A stretch of DNA of 28,739 nt from JAQIBY01 sp964418565 (GCA_964418565.1 CAYQMB010000028.1:1-28739); one strand, 5' to 3'; positions 1 to 8,964 are shown, counted from the first letter of the stretch. Numbers and translations are program-made. Notes: generated by a model from the sequence alone, not told the origin.

Positions 1-501
1 GCCAGCATGACGGTACTCGGAAAGGTATTTGGCAGGAAAACATTGTTCGCTTACATGGGTTCCATTATTGGATCGGCATTGCTGTTTGGATGGATCATAA
101 ATCAGTTTTTGCCGCGTGAATGGTTTGTGCAGGCTCTTGAACATGCACAGCACGGCGGGCACCTGATCCCATTGTGGTTGAAATATGCCTCTGCCGGTAT
201 CCTGACATTGCTGCTGATTAACGCTCTCATACGTCGCTATTTTGTGAAATCAGTGTCAAACGAAGAACAACCAAAAGAAAAGGAGAGAACTATGGAAACA
301 ATACGTGTGAAAATTGATGGAATGACGTGCAATCACTGTAAAATGACAGTAGAAAAACATCTGAAAGAACTGGATGGAATTGAAAATGTTCAGGTCGATC
401 TGACCACAGGGACTGCAGAAATCAGAGGTGGAAGCATTGATCTCCATGCTGTGGCTGATGCAGTGAATGATCTGGGTTATACCTATGTGGATAAAATTTA
501 A
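1..501 (+). CDS. Metal (Cu/Zn) efflux permease with C-terminal HMA domain, 5' truncated by window
   Basis: The reading frame is open to base 1 (codons Ala-Ser precede the first Met at 7), so this is the 3' part of a longer gene. It has hydrophobic segments near residues 15-35 and 57-75 (counted from base 7), a charged linker (KEKER), then a heavy-metal-associated domain with the MTCNHC motif (CxxC), in the usual ferredoxin-like arrangement of a copper chaperone. A permease joined to an HMA domain resembles the SO_0444-type Cu/Zn efflux transporters of the DUF318/ArsP superfamily. This family call rests on the membrane segments and layout only, because the N-terminal half is missing. The HMA domain would bind Cu(I) and pass it to the permease. 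A purine-rich site precedes an internal in-frame ATG at 292. The gene converges on the protease gene and ends just before a hairpin. Confidence 0.7.
   Translation, partial: ASMTVLGKVFGRKTLFAYMGSIIGSALLFGWIINQFLPREWFVQALEHAQHGGHLIPLWLKYASAGILTLLLINALIRRYFVKSVSNEEQPKEKERTMETIRVKIDGMTCNHCKMTVEKHLKELDGIENVQVDLTTGTAEIRGGSIDLHAVADAVNDLGYTYVDKI
281..294 (+). promoter_or_regulatory. Possible internal ribosome binding site and start for a stand-alone HMA protein
   Basis: AGGAG at 281-285 lies 6 nt before an in-frame ATG at 292-294. Starting here would give a soluble protein of about 69 residues that holds the complete HMA domain (METIRVKIDGMTCNHC...). The purine run may only reflect the Lys/Glu/Arg-rich linker codons, so the site is tentative. 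Confidence 0.3.
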
Positions 502-508
502 AATAAAA

Positions 509-539
509 CGCCGCAATCAGGACACTCCCGGTTGCGGCG
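509..539. terminator. Bidirectional hairpin terminator between convergent genes
   Basis: CGCCGCAA (509-516) pairs perfectly with TTGCGGCG (532-539) around a 15-nt loop. It is flanked by A-rich sequence on the left and TTTATTTT on the right, so it could stop transcription from both sides. It lies between the stop of the metal permease (501) and the stop of the minus-strand protease gene (560). Confidence 0.6.
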
Positions 540-559
540 CAATGCTTTATTTTGTTGAT

Positions 560-2110
560 TTATTTGAAATTCAGTTTCAACGCTTCAGGAACTGATTCTA
601 TGGGTATGCCAAAAGCAATGCCCTCTACGCCAAAACCAGACATCTTAGAACTCACTACGCCAATAACCTTTCCTTGTTTGGATGTCAGCACACCACCACT
701 GTTGCCGGGATTTACACTGGCATCGGTCTGAATAAGGTGGTTTCCTATATCATCAGTTCTGATGCCTGATATAATGCCTTTTGATACACTCTGATTCAGG
801 CTGCTGCTTGCCGGGGTGCCAATAGCATAAACCGTTGTGCCGGGTGAGGCCTCACTGGCAATATCAACCTTAAACGGAATAACATCCTGTCTGGGTATCT
901 TTAAAAGAGCGATATCATGAATTTTGCTTGAGCGAATGATGGAGGCCTCCTGCTTTGTTCCGTCACTGAGTACCACTTCCGGTACATCCATATTTGCAAT
1001 AACATGATGATTTGTAAGAATATAGCCGGATCGACTGATTATAAACCCGCTGCCATGGCCCTCGTCACTTCTGATGGTAACACAGGCTTTGGTGGCTTCA
1101 TCCAGATTGGAGACACTCTTATCCGGAATGGCAATTGTCAGTGCTTCAAACTCTGTTTCACGTTTAAGTTGGCTGGTATCATTCAGTACTGCCAGAAATT
1201 CTTTTGTGCGAAACAATTTTACAAGGTTGTGATCTATAGCGTTATCAAGCACTTTGTAAAACATATTCCTTTGTTCTGTTATTCCGTCCATGTTCGATTT
1301 GCTCATACCGCGCATGGATTTATCTAATACCCCTGAAGATGATTCTATGCTGGTTTGGTAAAGGGTGTCTCCGTAGGCATCTTTAAGCACATAATCCATC
1401 ACGTAATCATAATTACCAATCTTAGTGTTCTTCTTATTCAGAGAGGTAATGAATTTGACAGATTTTAGTTTTACGTCCATATTAACCTTTCCCGAATACT
1501 GATTCGTTATGTATTTGTCATCCTCCTCGTTTTCTTCTCCGCTTCGTGTCTCAAGAAATTCAGAAAACCTGCTTCTGTATTGTTTTTCTGAAAAGAGATC
1601 AAGAGGTCCCACTTTGACATTGTACAGGTAAATATAATCTCCATGCTTTTGGCTATAATTGAGGCTGTTGGATTCATATGATGATAAATCAACATTATCA
1701 AGCTTTATCTGCCGGTGAAAGTCCAGACTGTCAATATCCTTTGTCATATCTTTAGTCCAGTCATACTTACGTTTGTAATTATAGGTTTTGGGATTAAGAA
1801 GATCAACAACAGGTGGTACGATAAACAAGGCACCGGGAATGACACTGAAAATAAAGGTGGGAGATAGTTTATATTGTGTTGCAGATGTATAATAATCAAG
1901 GTAACCATCTTTTTCAAACTTGATGGTTTTGGGCTGCAGGTCGCGCTCTAGCGGTATTTTTCCGTTTTCCGGAGTGGTTTCTTCACCATCAACATACATG
2001 GTACACTCATCATTCGTCTCAACTTTGACGTTTTGATATTTGCTGTTGAAAATGGTGGCACAGTTGGTAAACAGGAGTGGCAAAAATAAAAATGGAATAA
2101 TTTTTTTCAT
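560..2110 (-). CDS. Lipoprotein with trypsin-like (S1C/HtrA-type) serine protease domain
   Basis: This is a 516-residue protein. Its N terminus is a short hydrophobic signal ending in a lipobox-like FTNC (Cys17), suggesting an outer-envelope lipoprotein. Residues about 25-75 resemble a PEGA-like surface domain (MYVDGEETTP...), followed by a hydrophobic stretch near 85-110. The middle part (about 120-335) I do not recognise. The C-terminal part (about 340-516) is a trypsin-2/HtrA-type protease. His369 (TNHHV), Asp399 (HDIALL) and Ser471 (GNSGG) form a complete triad, so the enzyme should be active. There is no PDZ domain after it, unlike DegP. It may be a periplasmic or surface quality-control or processing protease; the substrate is unknown. 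The gene stands alone, diverging from gatE and converging on the permease. Confidence 0.8.
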   Translation of the reverse strand: MKKIIPFLFLPLLFTNCATIFNSKYQNVKVETNDECTMYVDGEETTPENGKIPLERDLQPKTIKFEKDGYLDYYTSATQYKLSPTFIFSVIPGALFIVPPVVDLLNPKTYNYKRKYDWTKDMTKDIDSLDFHRQIKLDNVDLSSYESNSLNYSQKHGDYIYLYNVKVGPLDLFSEKQYRSRFSEFLETRSGEENEEDDKYITNQYSGKVNMDVKLKSVKFITSLNKKNTKIGNYDYVMDYVLKDAYGDTLYQTSIESSSGVLDKSMRGMSKSNMDGITEQRNMFYKVLDNAIDHNLVKLFRTKEFLAVLNDTSQLKRETEFEALTIAIPDKSVSNLDEATKACVTIRSDEGHGSGFIISRSGYILTNHHVIANMDVPEVVLSDGTKQEASIIRSSKIHDIALLKIPRQDVIPFKVDIASEASPGTTVYAIGTPASSSLNQSVSKGIISGIRTDDIGNHLIQTDASVNPGNSGGVLTSKQGKVIGVVSSKMSGFGVEGIAFGIPIESVPEALKLNFK

Positions 2111-2152
2111 TTGATGAAAGTTTTGTTTAATAGAATTATAGCTTAGATTGCT

Positions 2153-2181
2153 AAAATATAGATTTTACGGGATATGGCAAA
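2153..2181 (-). promoter_or_regulatory. Putative promoter of the serine protease gene
   Basis: Reading the minus strand, TTTG (2181-2178) is followed after 17 nt by TATATTTT (2160-2153), about 43 nt upstream of the protease start. This resembles the Bacteroidota TTTG / TAnnTTTG promoter, but the spacing is shorter than the usual 19-21 nt and the -7 box is imperfect. Confidence 0.3.
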
Positions 2182-2291
2182 CTTATGGAAGTGTTTTTTT
2201 GGCGCAATTGGTCATACTTGTTTATTATCCTATTGTGCTGCATTTTATGGCGTTTGTGATGTTTAATGAATTTGGATATGGATTTTTCCCT

Positions 2292-2323
2292 TTTGGATTT
2301 TTCCTAAACTAAACGTATTTTTA
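2292..2323 (+). promoter_or_regulatory. Promoter of the gatE-gatD unit
   Basis: TTTG at 2292-2295 is followed by exactly 20 nt and then TATTTTTA at 2316-2323, a good fit to the Bacteroidota promoter pattern TTTG-N19-21-TAnnTTTG. Transcription would start near 2328-2330, leaving a leader of about 30 nt before the gatE ATG. The same GTATTTTTA box recurs before other genes in this window. Confidence 0.55.
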
Positions 2324-2360
2324 AGGCCAAATTAATGTTGACTACTGAAACAATGATTCA

Positions 2361-4334
2361 ATGAAACAAGCATTTGATCCTGTAAAAAATTACCATGAAA
2401 CCCGAGATGAAATCGGTTATGTAGAGCGCAAAAAAGCCACACAGAAGGATTACGACCGTATTGGTTTTATGTCCGGACTGGAAGTACACCAGCAGTTGCT
2501 TACCAAACGCAAGCTGTTTTGTCATTGTCCGGCAGGAATTTATCATCACGATGATGATTACGATGCGGAAATAGTCCGTCATATGCGACCTACTCTCAGT
2601 GAGCTTGGTGAATATGATGGCACAGCACTCATGGAGTTTAAAACCCGCAAAAACATTTATTACCGTATAAACAACGAAAATGCCTGTACCTACGAGGTGG
2701 ATGATACCCCGCCTTTTATGATTGACAAGGAGGCACTGGGCATTTCCATCGAAATTTCCCTGCTGTCAAAACTCAATGTGGTAGGTGAGGTGCATGTTAC
2801 CAGAAAACAATACCTTGATGGTAGCATCCCAACCGGATTCCAGCGTACTGCCATCATCGGGGTGGAAGGTAAAATACCCATTTCCAATAAAGATATCCGT
2901 CTTATTCAGTTAAGTCTGGAAGAAGATTCCTGCCGTGAAATTTCCGATATCGGTCACGACAGGGTGTATAAAACCGACCGGCTTGGTATGCCTTTGATCG
3001 AAACCGTTACCTATCCCGATTGCGTTAATCCTGATGAGGTGATGGAAACCTGCGACTATATCCGCTTCCTGAACCGAAGCACAAACAAAGTGAGAACTGG
3101 TATGGGTGCCGGCCGTGAAGACGTAAACGTGAGTTGCCGGGGTGGCTCCAGGGTTGAAATCAAAGGCGTGGCTCACACCAAATGGATACCTGAACTCACC
3201 CACAATGAATCTTTCAGGCAGTGGGCATTATTAGCCATTCGCGATAAACTCAAAAAACGGTTGAATTCCGATAACTGGTCCATTGAATCATCACGACTCG
3301 ACTACGATGCTTTCGAAATTACGTACCCGTCAATTAAAGTTGCAAAAGACTCCGGACAACGCCTGATGGTCGTGAAATTGCCCGGGTTTAAAGGCATTAT
3401 GTCTCATTTTACTCAACCGGGAAAAACCTTTGCTGATGAAATATCCGGCAGGCTTAAAGTAATTGCATGTCTGGAAATGCCCAATATGGTGCATACCGAA
3501 ATGTTTGATCCGGTAATTACGGAGGCTGATATGGACATCATTGGTACCATTATGCAATGGAAGCCTGAGGAAGATGCCCTGATTGTTTTCTGGGCTCCCG
3601 AAGAGGATGTAAAAACGGCTCTGGAAACCATTGAAGAACGTTGCACCATGGCATTTGATGGTGTCCCGGAAGAAACACGCAAATCCTTTGAAGACGGTAC
3701 CACCATGTTCGAACGGGTTTTACCCGGTGCGGACCGCATGTATCCCGATACGGATACTGCACCTATGCCGCTTTCAAGCAGTTACATCGAAGACCTCCGG
3801 CGCAATATGCCTGTTGATGTTTCTGATCGCATTCAGCAACTGCGGAAATGGAACGTCCCGGAAGATACCTATCACTACCTGTTGAGAAACAACCAGGTGC
3901 CGGTGATTGAGAGAATTGTTAAGGAACTTGATTATGAACCCAAATTTATTGGAACATTCCTGGGTCAGTATCTGAAATTTGTGGAAGGGCATTATACCCG
4001 CTCGCAGGAATTTTCATACGATCAGCTTTTTGATGTTTTTGATTACCTGCAAAAAAACACGCTGGAAAAAGAACTGGCTTACCGCATTTTGCCGGTACTC
4101 TATGAGCATCCCAAAATGGATTTTGATTCCATTTTGTCTGCCATTAATTTTAAAAAGCGCAGTGAAAAAGACATCATGGAAAATGTGCCCATGCTGGTGG
4201 AGAAATACAAAAAAGAAGGCAGAAATCAGAGTAAAGAGAATGGTGCATCATGGGTTACAGGCCAGATACGAAACATGGCAGTGGGCAATATGAACCTGCA
4301 TAATCTGGTGAAACAAATAGAAAAACAATTTTAG
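2361..4334 (+). CDS. gatE: Glutamyl-tRNA(Gln) amidotransferase subunit E (archaeal type)
   Basis: With GatD it converts Glu-tRNA(Gln) to Gln-tRNA(Gln). GatE binds the mischarged tRNA, activates Glu with ATP and receives ammonia from GatD. At 657 residues it fits GatE (about 620-650) rather than GatB (about 475). The GatB/E catalytic core starts near residue 35 with GLEVHQQLLTK and KLFCHCP. It continues with RPTLSELGEYD, GFQRTAIIGVEG, QLSLEEDS, TDRLGMPLIE and REDVNVSCRGGSRVEIKGV, all family landmarks. Residues about 335-440 (LPGFKGIMSHFTQPGKTF onward) form the AspRS-like GAD insertion that separates GatE from GatB. LPGADRMYPDTD follows at about 455, and a YqeY-like tail domain occupies about 500-655. 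The gatD start lies 22 nt downstream. The family is normally archaeal, so its presence among Bacteroidota-type genes suggests transfer. Confidence 0.93.
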   Translation: MKQAFDPVKNYHETRDEIGYVERKKATQKDYDRIGFMSGLEVHQQLLTKRKLFCHCPAGIYHHDDDYDAEIVRHMRPTLSELGEYDGTALMEFKTRKNIYYRINNENACTYEVDDTPPFMIDKEALGISIEISLLSKLNVVGEVHVTRKQYLDGSIPTGFQRTAIIGVEGKIPISNKDIRLIQLSLEEDSCREISDIGHDRVYKTDRLGMPLIETVTYPDCVNPDEVMETCDYIRFLNRSTNKVRTGMGAGREDVNVSCRGGSRVEIKGVAHTKWIPELTHNESFRQWALLAIRDKLKKRLNSDNWSIESSRLDYDAFEITYPSIKVAKDSGQRLMVVKLPGFKGIMSHFTQPGKTFADEISGRLKVIACLEMPNMVHTEMFDPVITEADMDIIGTIMQWKPEEDALIVFWAPEEDVKTALETIEERCTMAFDGVPEETRKSFEDGTTMFERVLPGADRMYPDTDTAPMPLSSSYIEDLRRNMPVDVSDRIQQLRKWNVPEDTYHYLLRNNQVPVIERIVKELDYEPKFIGTFLGQYLKFVEGHYTRSQEFSYDQLFDVFDYLQKNTLEKELAYRILPVLYEHPKMDFDSILSAINFKKRSEKDIMENVPMLVEKYKKEGRNQSKENGASWVTGQIRNMAVGNMNLHNLVKQIEKQF

Positions 4335-4356
4335 CATTTTATAAAAGGCGTTTACA

Positions 4357-5742
4357 ATGAGCGAAGATTATTTTCAGGGATATAAAGGCGAAGCATTAAA
4401 GCTTCTGAAAAAATACCAGGTCAGGGTGTGGGGACATGCCCAGGTGGAAACAACACGCGGACATTTTGAGGGAACTGTTTTGCCCAGATCTGAAAACGAT
4501 GACGATAAACACATCGTGATGAAAATTGCTACCGGTTATAACATCGGGATTGCTACAGATACGGTAGAAAGCATGGAAGAAGATGGCTATAAAAAAGCCA
4601 ATTACGGAATTCCCGAAAAAGAATTTCCATACACGGAAAATCTGCCGCATGTAAAACTTTTCGGTACAGGCGGCACCATCGCTTCACGTCTTGATTACCG
4701 GACAGGTGCCGTAATTCCTGCATTTTCACCGGGTGAATTGTACGGGGCTGTACCTGAGCTGGCTGATATCTGCAACCTTGATACGGAAAAAGTATTTGCG
4801 GTTTTTTCCGAAAATATGGGGCCCACCCAGTACATAGCGCTGGCCAAAGCCATAGGGAAAGAAATCGAAAAGGGTATTGATGGTATCGTGATCGGTCATG
4901 GAACCGATACACTGCACCACACCGGAGCAGCACTGACATTTATGTGTCAGAACCTGCCGGTGCCGGTGGTGCTCGTTGGTTCGCAACGCAGCTCCGACAG
5001 ACCATCATCCGATGCAGCGCTCAACCTTATGCACGCCATGAAAGCAGCCGGCGAATCCGACATCGCTGAAGTACAGGTATGTATGTTCGGTCCCACATCC
5101 GATGAATACGGATTGTTGCACAAAGGAACCCGTGTAAGAAAAATGCACTCCTCGTATCGCTCAACCTTCCGCACCATCGGTGATACACCGCTTGCCATGA
5201 TCAACAGGGAAAAAATCACACCCATCAAAAAGAATTACAACAAGCGCAGAAGCGATAAAGATGTTGTCATAAAGCCATATTTCGATGACAGTGTGACCAT
5301 GTTGTATTATTATCCGGGCATGAAAGCCGATGTGCTTGACAGCATGGTTGATGCCGGATACAAAGGTATTATCATTGTCGGAACAGGGCTTGGTCATGTG
5401 AACAAAGAACTTTATCCCGCCATAGAGCGTGCCCACAAAAAAGGCGTGCATATGTTTATGACACTGCAGACACTCTGGGGCTATGTGCAGATGTTTGTGT
5501 ACGATACCGGCCGTGATATGATGGCCAAAGGCATTGTGCCGCTTGGTAACATGCTGCCTGAGGTAGCTTACATCAAGCTTGGCTGGGTTCTCGGTCAAAC
5601 CAGTGATCCTGACAAAGTCAAAGACCTGATGCTGACACCCATTAACGATGAAATTACCGAAAGGGAACCATACAACGGTTACCTTGTCTATCAGGGTGGG
5701 GTTCCTGAAGTTGAAGAATTTGTAAGGAACGTACACAAATAA
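4357..5742 (+). CDS. gatD: Glutamyl-tRNA(Gln) amidotransferase subunit D (archaeal type, asparaginase-like)
   Basis: GatD releases ammonia from glutamine or asparagine and channels it to GatE. It has 461 residues, slightly longer than typical archaeal GatD (about 420-440). The N-terminal domain (about 1-90) is the small beta-barrel specific to GatD and absent from ordinary asparaginases. The rest is a type I/II asparaginase fold. Its nucleophile motif is TGGTIAS (Thr107 by alignment with E. coli asparaginase Thr12). The second motif is HGTDT (Thr183, Asp184), and the lysine lies in HKGTRVRKMH (probably Lys262). These are the full set of catalytic residues. It is cotranscribed with gatE. The N-terminal domain, the RTGAVIPAFSPGEL signature and the adjacent gatE rule out a plain L-asparaginase. 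Confidence 0.92.
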   Translation: MSEDYFQGYKGEALKLLKKYQVRVWGHAQVETTRGHFEGTVLPRSENDDDKHIVMKIATGYNIGIATDTVESMEEDGYKKANYGIPEKEFPYTENLPHVKLFGTGGTIASRLDYRTGAVIPAFSPGELYGAVPELADICNLDTEKVFAVFSENMGPTQYIALAKAIGKEIEKGIDGIVIGHGTDTLHHTGAALTFMCQNLPVPVVLVGSQRSSDRPSSDAALNLMHAMKAAGESDIAEVQVCMFGPTSDEYGLLHKGTRVRKMHSSYRSTFRTIGDTPLAMINREKITPIKKNYNKRRSDKDVVIKPYFDDSVTMLYYYPGMKADVLDSMVDAGYKGIIIVGTGLGHVNKELYPAIERAHKKGVHMFMTLQTLWGYVQMFVYDTGRDMMAKGIVPLGNMLPEVAYIKLGWVLGQTSDPDKVKDLMLTPINDEITEREPYNGYLVYQGGVPEVEEFVRNVHK

Positions 5743-5783
5743 TCAAAAGGCTATTCATGACACAAAACAGGGCAGAGGATACA

Positions 5784-6740
5784 ATGCGAATTTCGGGCTT
5801 TACCATGGTAAAGAATGCTTCCAGGCTATATTATCCCATAAAGCAATCCATTGAATCCATTTTGCCCCTCGTGGATGAGTTTGTCGTTGCCCTCGGGGAT
5901 TGCGATGAGGATGATACTACCAGAGAGGATATTTTGTCCATTGGTTCGGATAAAATCAAGATTGTTGATACAGTCTGGAATCTGGATAAATACCCGAGGG
6001 GAATGGAAAATGCCCATCAAACTGATATTGCCAAATCGCATTGTACCGGAGACTGGTTGTTTTACCTGCAGGCCGATGAAGTTATCCATGAAAAATATCT
6101 GCCCGTAATTGAAAAGCGCTGCCGGGAATTGCTTCACGATAATGAAGTGGAAGGGCTGGTGTTTGATTATGTCCATTTCTGGGGAGATTATAACCATCAC
6201 CAAACAGCGCATGGGTGGTACAAACGGGAAATTCGTATCATACGAAATGATCCTGAAATCCATTCGTGGGAATCTGCCCAGTCGTTTCGCAGGATACCTG
6301 ATTTTGATGGTATCAATTACCGGCAGCAGGAAGGAACGTATAAACTGAAATGTGCCCTAACACATGCCAAAGTTTATCATTACGGTTGGGTGCGCCCGCC
6401 ACAATTGATGCAATCCAAAAAGAAATCCCTTGATACCATACACAAAGGCAGTAAAACCACAGAAGCATTATACAAACACCAGAAGTTGAATTTTGACTAT
6501 GGGCCACTAGGCAGGGCACAATTATTTCAGGGCTCACACCCCGCGGTGATGAAAAACTGGATGAAAGATTTCCACTGGGCAGATCAGCTTAATTATACTG
6601 CCAAAGAAAAAAATCCTGATAGGGTGAAAATGAAGCATGACAAACTAAAATACAGAATCATCTCTTTTATTGAAAAAAACATTATATTTGGCCGCAGCCT
6701 TGGGCAGTTCAAAAATTATGTTCTATTACCCAAAAAATAA
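5784..6740 (+). CDS. Family 2-like glycosyltransferase
   Basis: It probably transfers a sugar from a nucleotide-sugar to a lipid or surface glycan in the cytoplasm; the acceptor is unknown. The start at 5784 (MRISGFTMVKNA) is preferred because the family begins with this strand, and AGAGG lies 5 nt upstream; an in-frame ATG at 5757 would add nine residues. From 5784 the protein has 318 residues. The N-terminal GT-A signature includes SILPLVDEFVVALGDCDEDDT, followed by the metal-binding-like LQADE (Asp98, Glu99). The second half (HGWYKREIRIIRN, HYGWVRPP) is typical of a group of uncharacterised GT2 proteins. There is no membrane segment. It starts 41 nt after gatD and may be read through from the gatE promoter, although no functional link is evident. 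Confidence 0.8.
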   Translation: MRISGFTMVKNASRLYYPIKQSIESILPLVDEFVVALGDCDEDDTTREDILSIGSDKIKIVDTVWNLDKYPRGMENAHQTDIAKSHCTGDWLFYLQADEVIHEKYLPVIEKRCRELLHDNEVEGLVFDYVHFWGDYNHHQTAHGWYKREIRIIRNDPEIHSWESAQSFRRIPDFDGINYRQQEGTYKLKCALTHAKVYHYGWVRPPQLMQSKKKSLDTIHKGSKTTEALYKHQKLNFDYGPLGRAQLFQGSHPAVMKNWMKDFHWADQLNYTAKEKNPDRVKMKHDKLKYRIISFIEKNIIFGRSLGQFKNYVLLPKK

Positions 6741-6791
6741 GGTCTGGTCATTTTACGTTTGAGCTCCTAAGGTCTACATTTAGGGTGTGTT

Positions 6792-8936
6792 ATGAGATTT
6801 TATTTTAATCATAAACTGATTGGTTTTATTTTCCTGGTTATTCTGGGTTCGCATAATTATGGCCATCTGTATGCACAGAAACATACGGGAATTGAACTAT
6901 CTGAAAAGGAAAAGAAAGAAAGATTTGCAGAAGTATACAATAAGTGCAATTTCGATCATGTGGATTCAGCATTGAATTGCAGTCACGGATTGCTCAACCT
7001 TGCGGAAGAACTGAAATACGAAGATGGAATAATCAAAGCCTGTCGTGAACTGGGTTATTCATATACAACCAAATCCATGCTTGATTCAGCCCGGCATTAC
7101 ATTCACCTGGGGCTGAAATTGTCCAGTGAAAATCACAAAAAACTTATGCAGGGTGAACTGTATGAAACCATGGCGCGTACCTTTCGAAAAGAAATGAGGG
7201 CGGATAGCATGCGCTATTACCTCACTTTGGCGAAAAATATAGCTGAGGAAAATGCTTACGAGAAGCTTTTGTCAGGTGTACACAATGAATATGCTAATTA
7301 TTACAGTAATACAGCCCAGAATGACTCTGCTCTTTACCATTATTTGATTGCCCTTGAAATTCATGAAAAAGAAAATGATAGTTTGAATATTGCCACTTCA
7401 TTGGCGAATATTGGTAAAATTTATGTTACTGAAGAGGATTATGATGATGCTTTACGGGTACTTCGGAAATCAAACAATATTCTCAGACGGATTGGTAAAA
7501 CCAACATTATTCCCAATAATTTAAATAATATGGGAGTGGTTTACGACAGACGGCAACAATTTGATTCGGCCTTGATTGTTTACAAAGAAGCGCATAGATT
7601 GAAAAAAGAAACCGCTAATACAGCTTCTTTGGCCATTTCCTTTTTTAACCTTGGAAGCCTTTCAATCAGCATGGAAAACTACCAGGAAGCTGCTCAGTAT
7701 ATTGATTCCTCCATGCAGATATGCGAAAACATGGGAATAGAACCGGGTTTTGCTTATAATTATTCCGGATTGGGAGAACTGTACTTCAAACAGAAGGAAT
7801 ACGACAAGGCAATTGAATACCTGATTAAAGGTATTGACAAGGCTCAGAAGTTTAAGCTCAATGATGTGGTAAATGAAAACATGCAAAAGCTTGCCGTTAC
7901 ATACTATGAAACAGGGCAGTATAAGCTTGCTTATGAAACTCTGGACAGGTATGTTGAGTTGCGGGACAGCATCCGGACCCTGGATGCAGAAGAGAGAATT
8001 AATATTTTACAAACACGATTTAATTCCAAACAAAAAGAAAATAAGATATTACAGCAGCAGGTAGCCTTGCAAAATAAAGAATCTGCTATACAGAAAGCGA
8101 AACTGCAAAAACAACGCTTCCAGATTATCATTGCTACCGGTATCATCATCATTATTATAATTGCATTTTTTTACTTCCGAAGCCGCCGTCACATTAAAAA
8201 GTTAAGTGAACAAAGCATGATAATTCAGCATAAAAACGAAGAACTTAAAGAGCTGAACGATTTTAGAACTAACATGATTAGCACAATGGTGCATGATCTT
8301 AAAACCCCGCTGAATACCATTATCGGATTGTCTGACCTCGGTCCGGACAGCGAAGGTGTAAAATACATACACAAAGCCGGATATAACATGCTGACCCTTG
8401 TTAACAATATTCTGGATGTTCAGAAACAAGAGGAGGTTGGCCTGCGTGTTGATTTTAAATCTGTCAATCCCAGGGAACTTATTCATTTTGCTTTAAAAGA
8501 CCTGAAAAATGAGGTGGAACTGAAAAACCAAACCATCAAAGTGATAAGTGACGAGGTGATGGTTAAGGCTGATGAACATCTTGTGCACAGAGTTCTGGTT
8601 AATTTGCTTACCAATGCCATCAAGTATTCACCGGATGACTCTACCATTGAGGTCTATAGTAAATACATGCCGGATAAACATGTGGTTGAATTTGCCGTTA
8701 TTGATCAGGGACGGGGAATTGATCCCGATCGCATTGATATGGTGTTTAATAAATTTTCCTCAGATAAAAATTCTGCCCTGTCATACTCTTCCGGTATTGG
8801 TCTGTATTTTTGTAAAATTGCTGTGGAGCAAATGCAGGGTGATATCGGTGTTGAAAACAGTGGGGCAGGGTTAAAGGCCTGGTTTACATTGAAACCTGTG
8901 TTAAGTGAACAGAAATCTGAAGCCTCCGGTCAATAA
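6792..8936 (+). CDS. TPR-containing sensor histidine kinase (copy 1)
   Basis: This 714-residue membrane sensor has a signal peptide (about 1-29, ending LYAQ). A periplasmic region with about seven or eight TPR-like repeats covers about 40-395. A coiled coil (about 400-445), one membrane helix (about 447-464) and a cytoplasmic kinase follow. The phospho-acceptor lies in TMVHDLKTPLN (His501). The ATPase domain has the N box (Asn604 and Asn608), DQGRGID and GIGLYFCK, so it looks active. There is no HAMP, PAS or receiver domain. No response regulator is encoded nearby, so it is an orphan kinase that must signal to a distant partner. The ligand is unknown; TPR sensors of this kind occur widely in Bacteroidota. 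A close paralogue with the same architecture lies at 21460-23565. The next gene starts 28 nt later. Confidence 0.88.
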   Translation: MRFYFNHKLIGFIFLVILGSHNYGHLYAQKHTGIELSEKEKKERFAEVYNKCNFDHVDSALNCSHGLLNLAEELKYEDGIIKACRELGYSYTTKSMLDSARHYIHLGLKLSSENHKKLMQGELYETMARTFRKEMRADSMRYYLTLAKNIAEENAYEKLLSGVHNEYANYYSNTAQNDSALYHYLIALEIHEKENDSLNIATSLANIGKIYVTEEDYDDALRVLRKSNNILRRIGKTNIIPNNLNNMGVVYDRRQQFDSALIVYKEAHRLKKETANTASLAISFFNLGSLSISMENYQEAAQYIDSSMQICENMGIEPGFAYNYSGLGELYFKQKEYDKAIEYLIKGIDKAQKFKLNDVVNENMQKLAVTYYETGQYKLAYETLDRYVELRDSIRTLDAEERINILQTRFNSKQKENKILQQQVALQNKESAIQKAKLQKQRFQIIIATGIIIIIIIAFFYFRSRRHIKKLSEQSMIIQHKNEELKELNDFRTNMISTMVHDLKTPLNTIIGLSDLGPDSEGVKYIHKAGYNMLTLVNNILDVQKQEEVGLRVDFKSVNPRELIHFALKDLKNEVELKNQTIKVISDEVMVKADEHLVHRVLVNLLTNAIKYSPDDSTIEVYSKYMPDKHVVEFAVIDQGRGIDPDRIDMVFNKFSSDKNSALSYSSGIGLYFCKIAVEQMQGDIGVENSGAGLKAWFTLKPVLSEQKSEASGQ

Positions 8937-8964
8937 ATTCTTATCCCCAGCGTTATTTGCCTGA

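Noticed and set aside
4357..5742. Annotation as a plain L-asparaginase
   Set aside because: The extra N-terminal beta-barrel domain, the GatD-type signatures and the adjacent gatE fit GatD.
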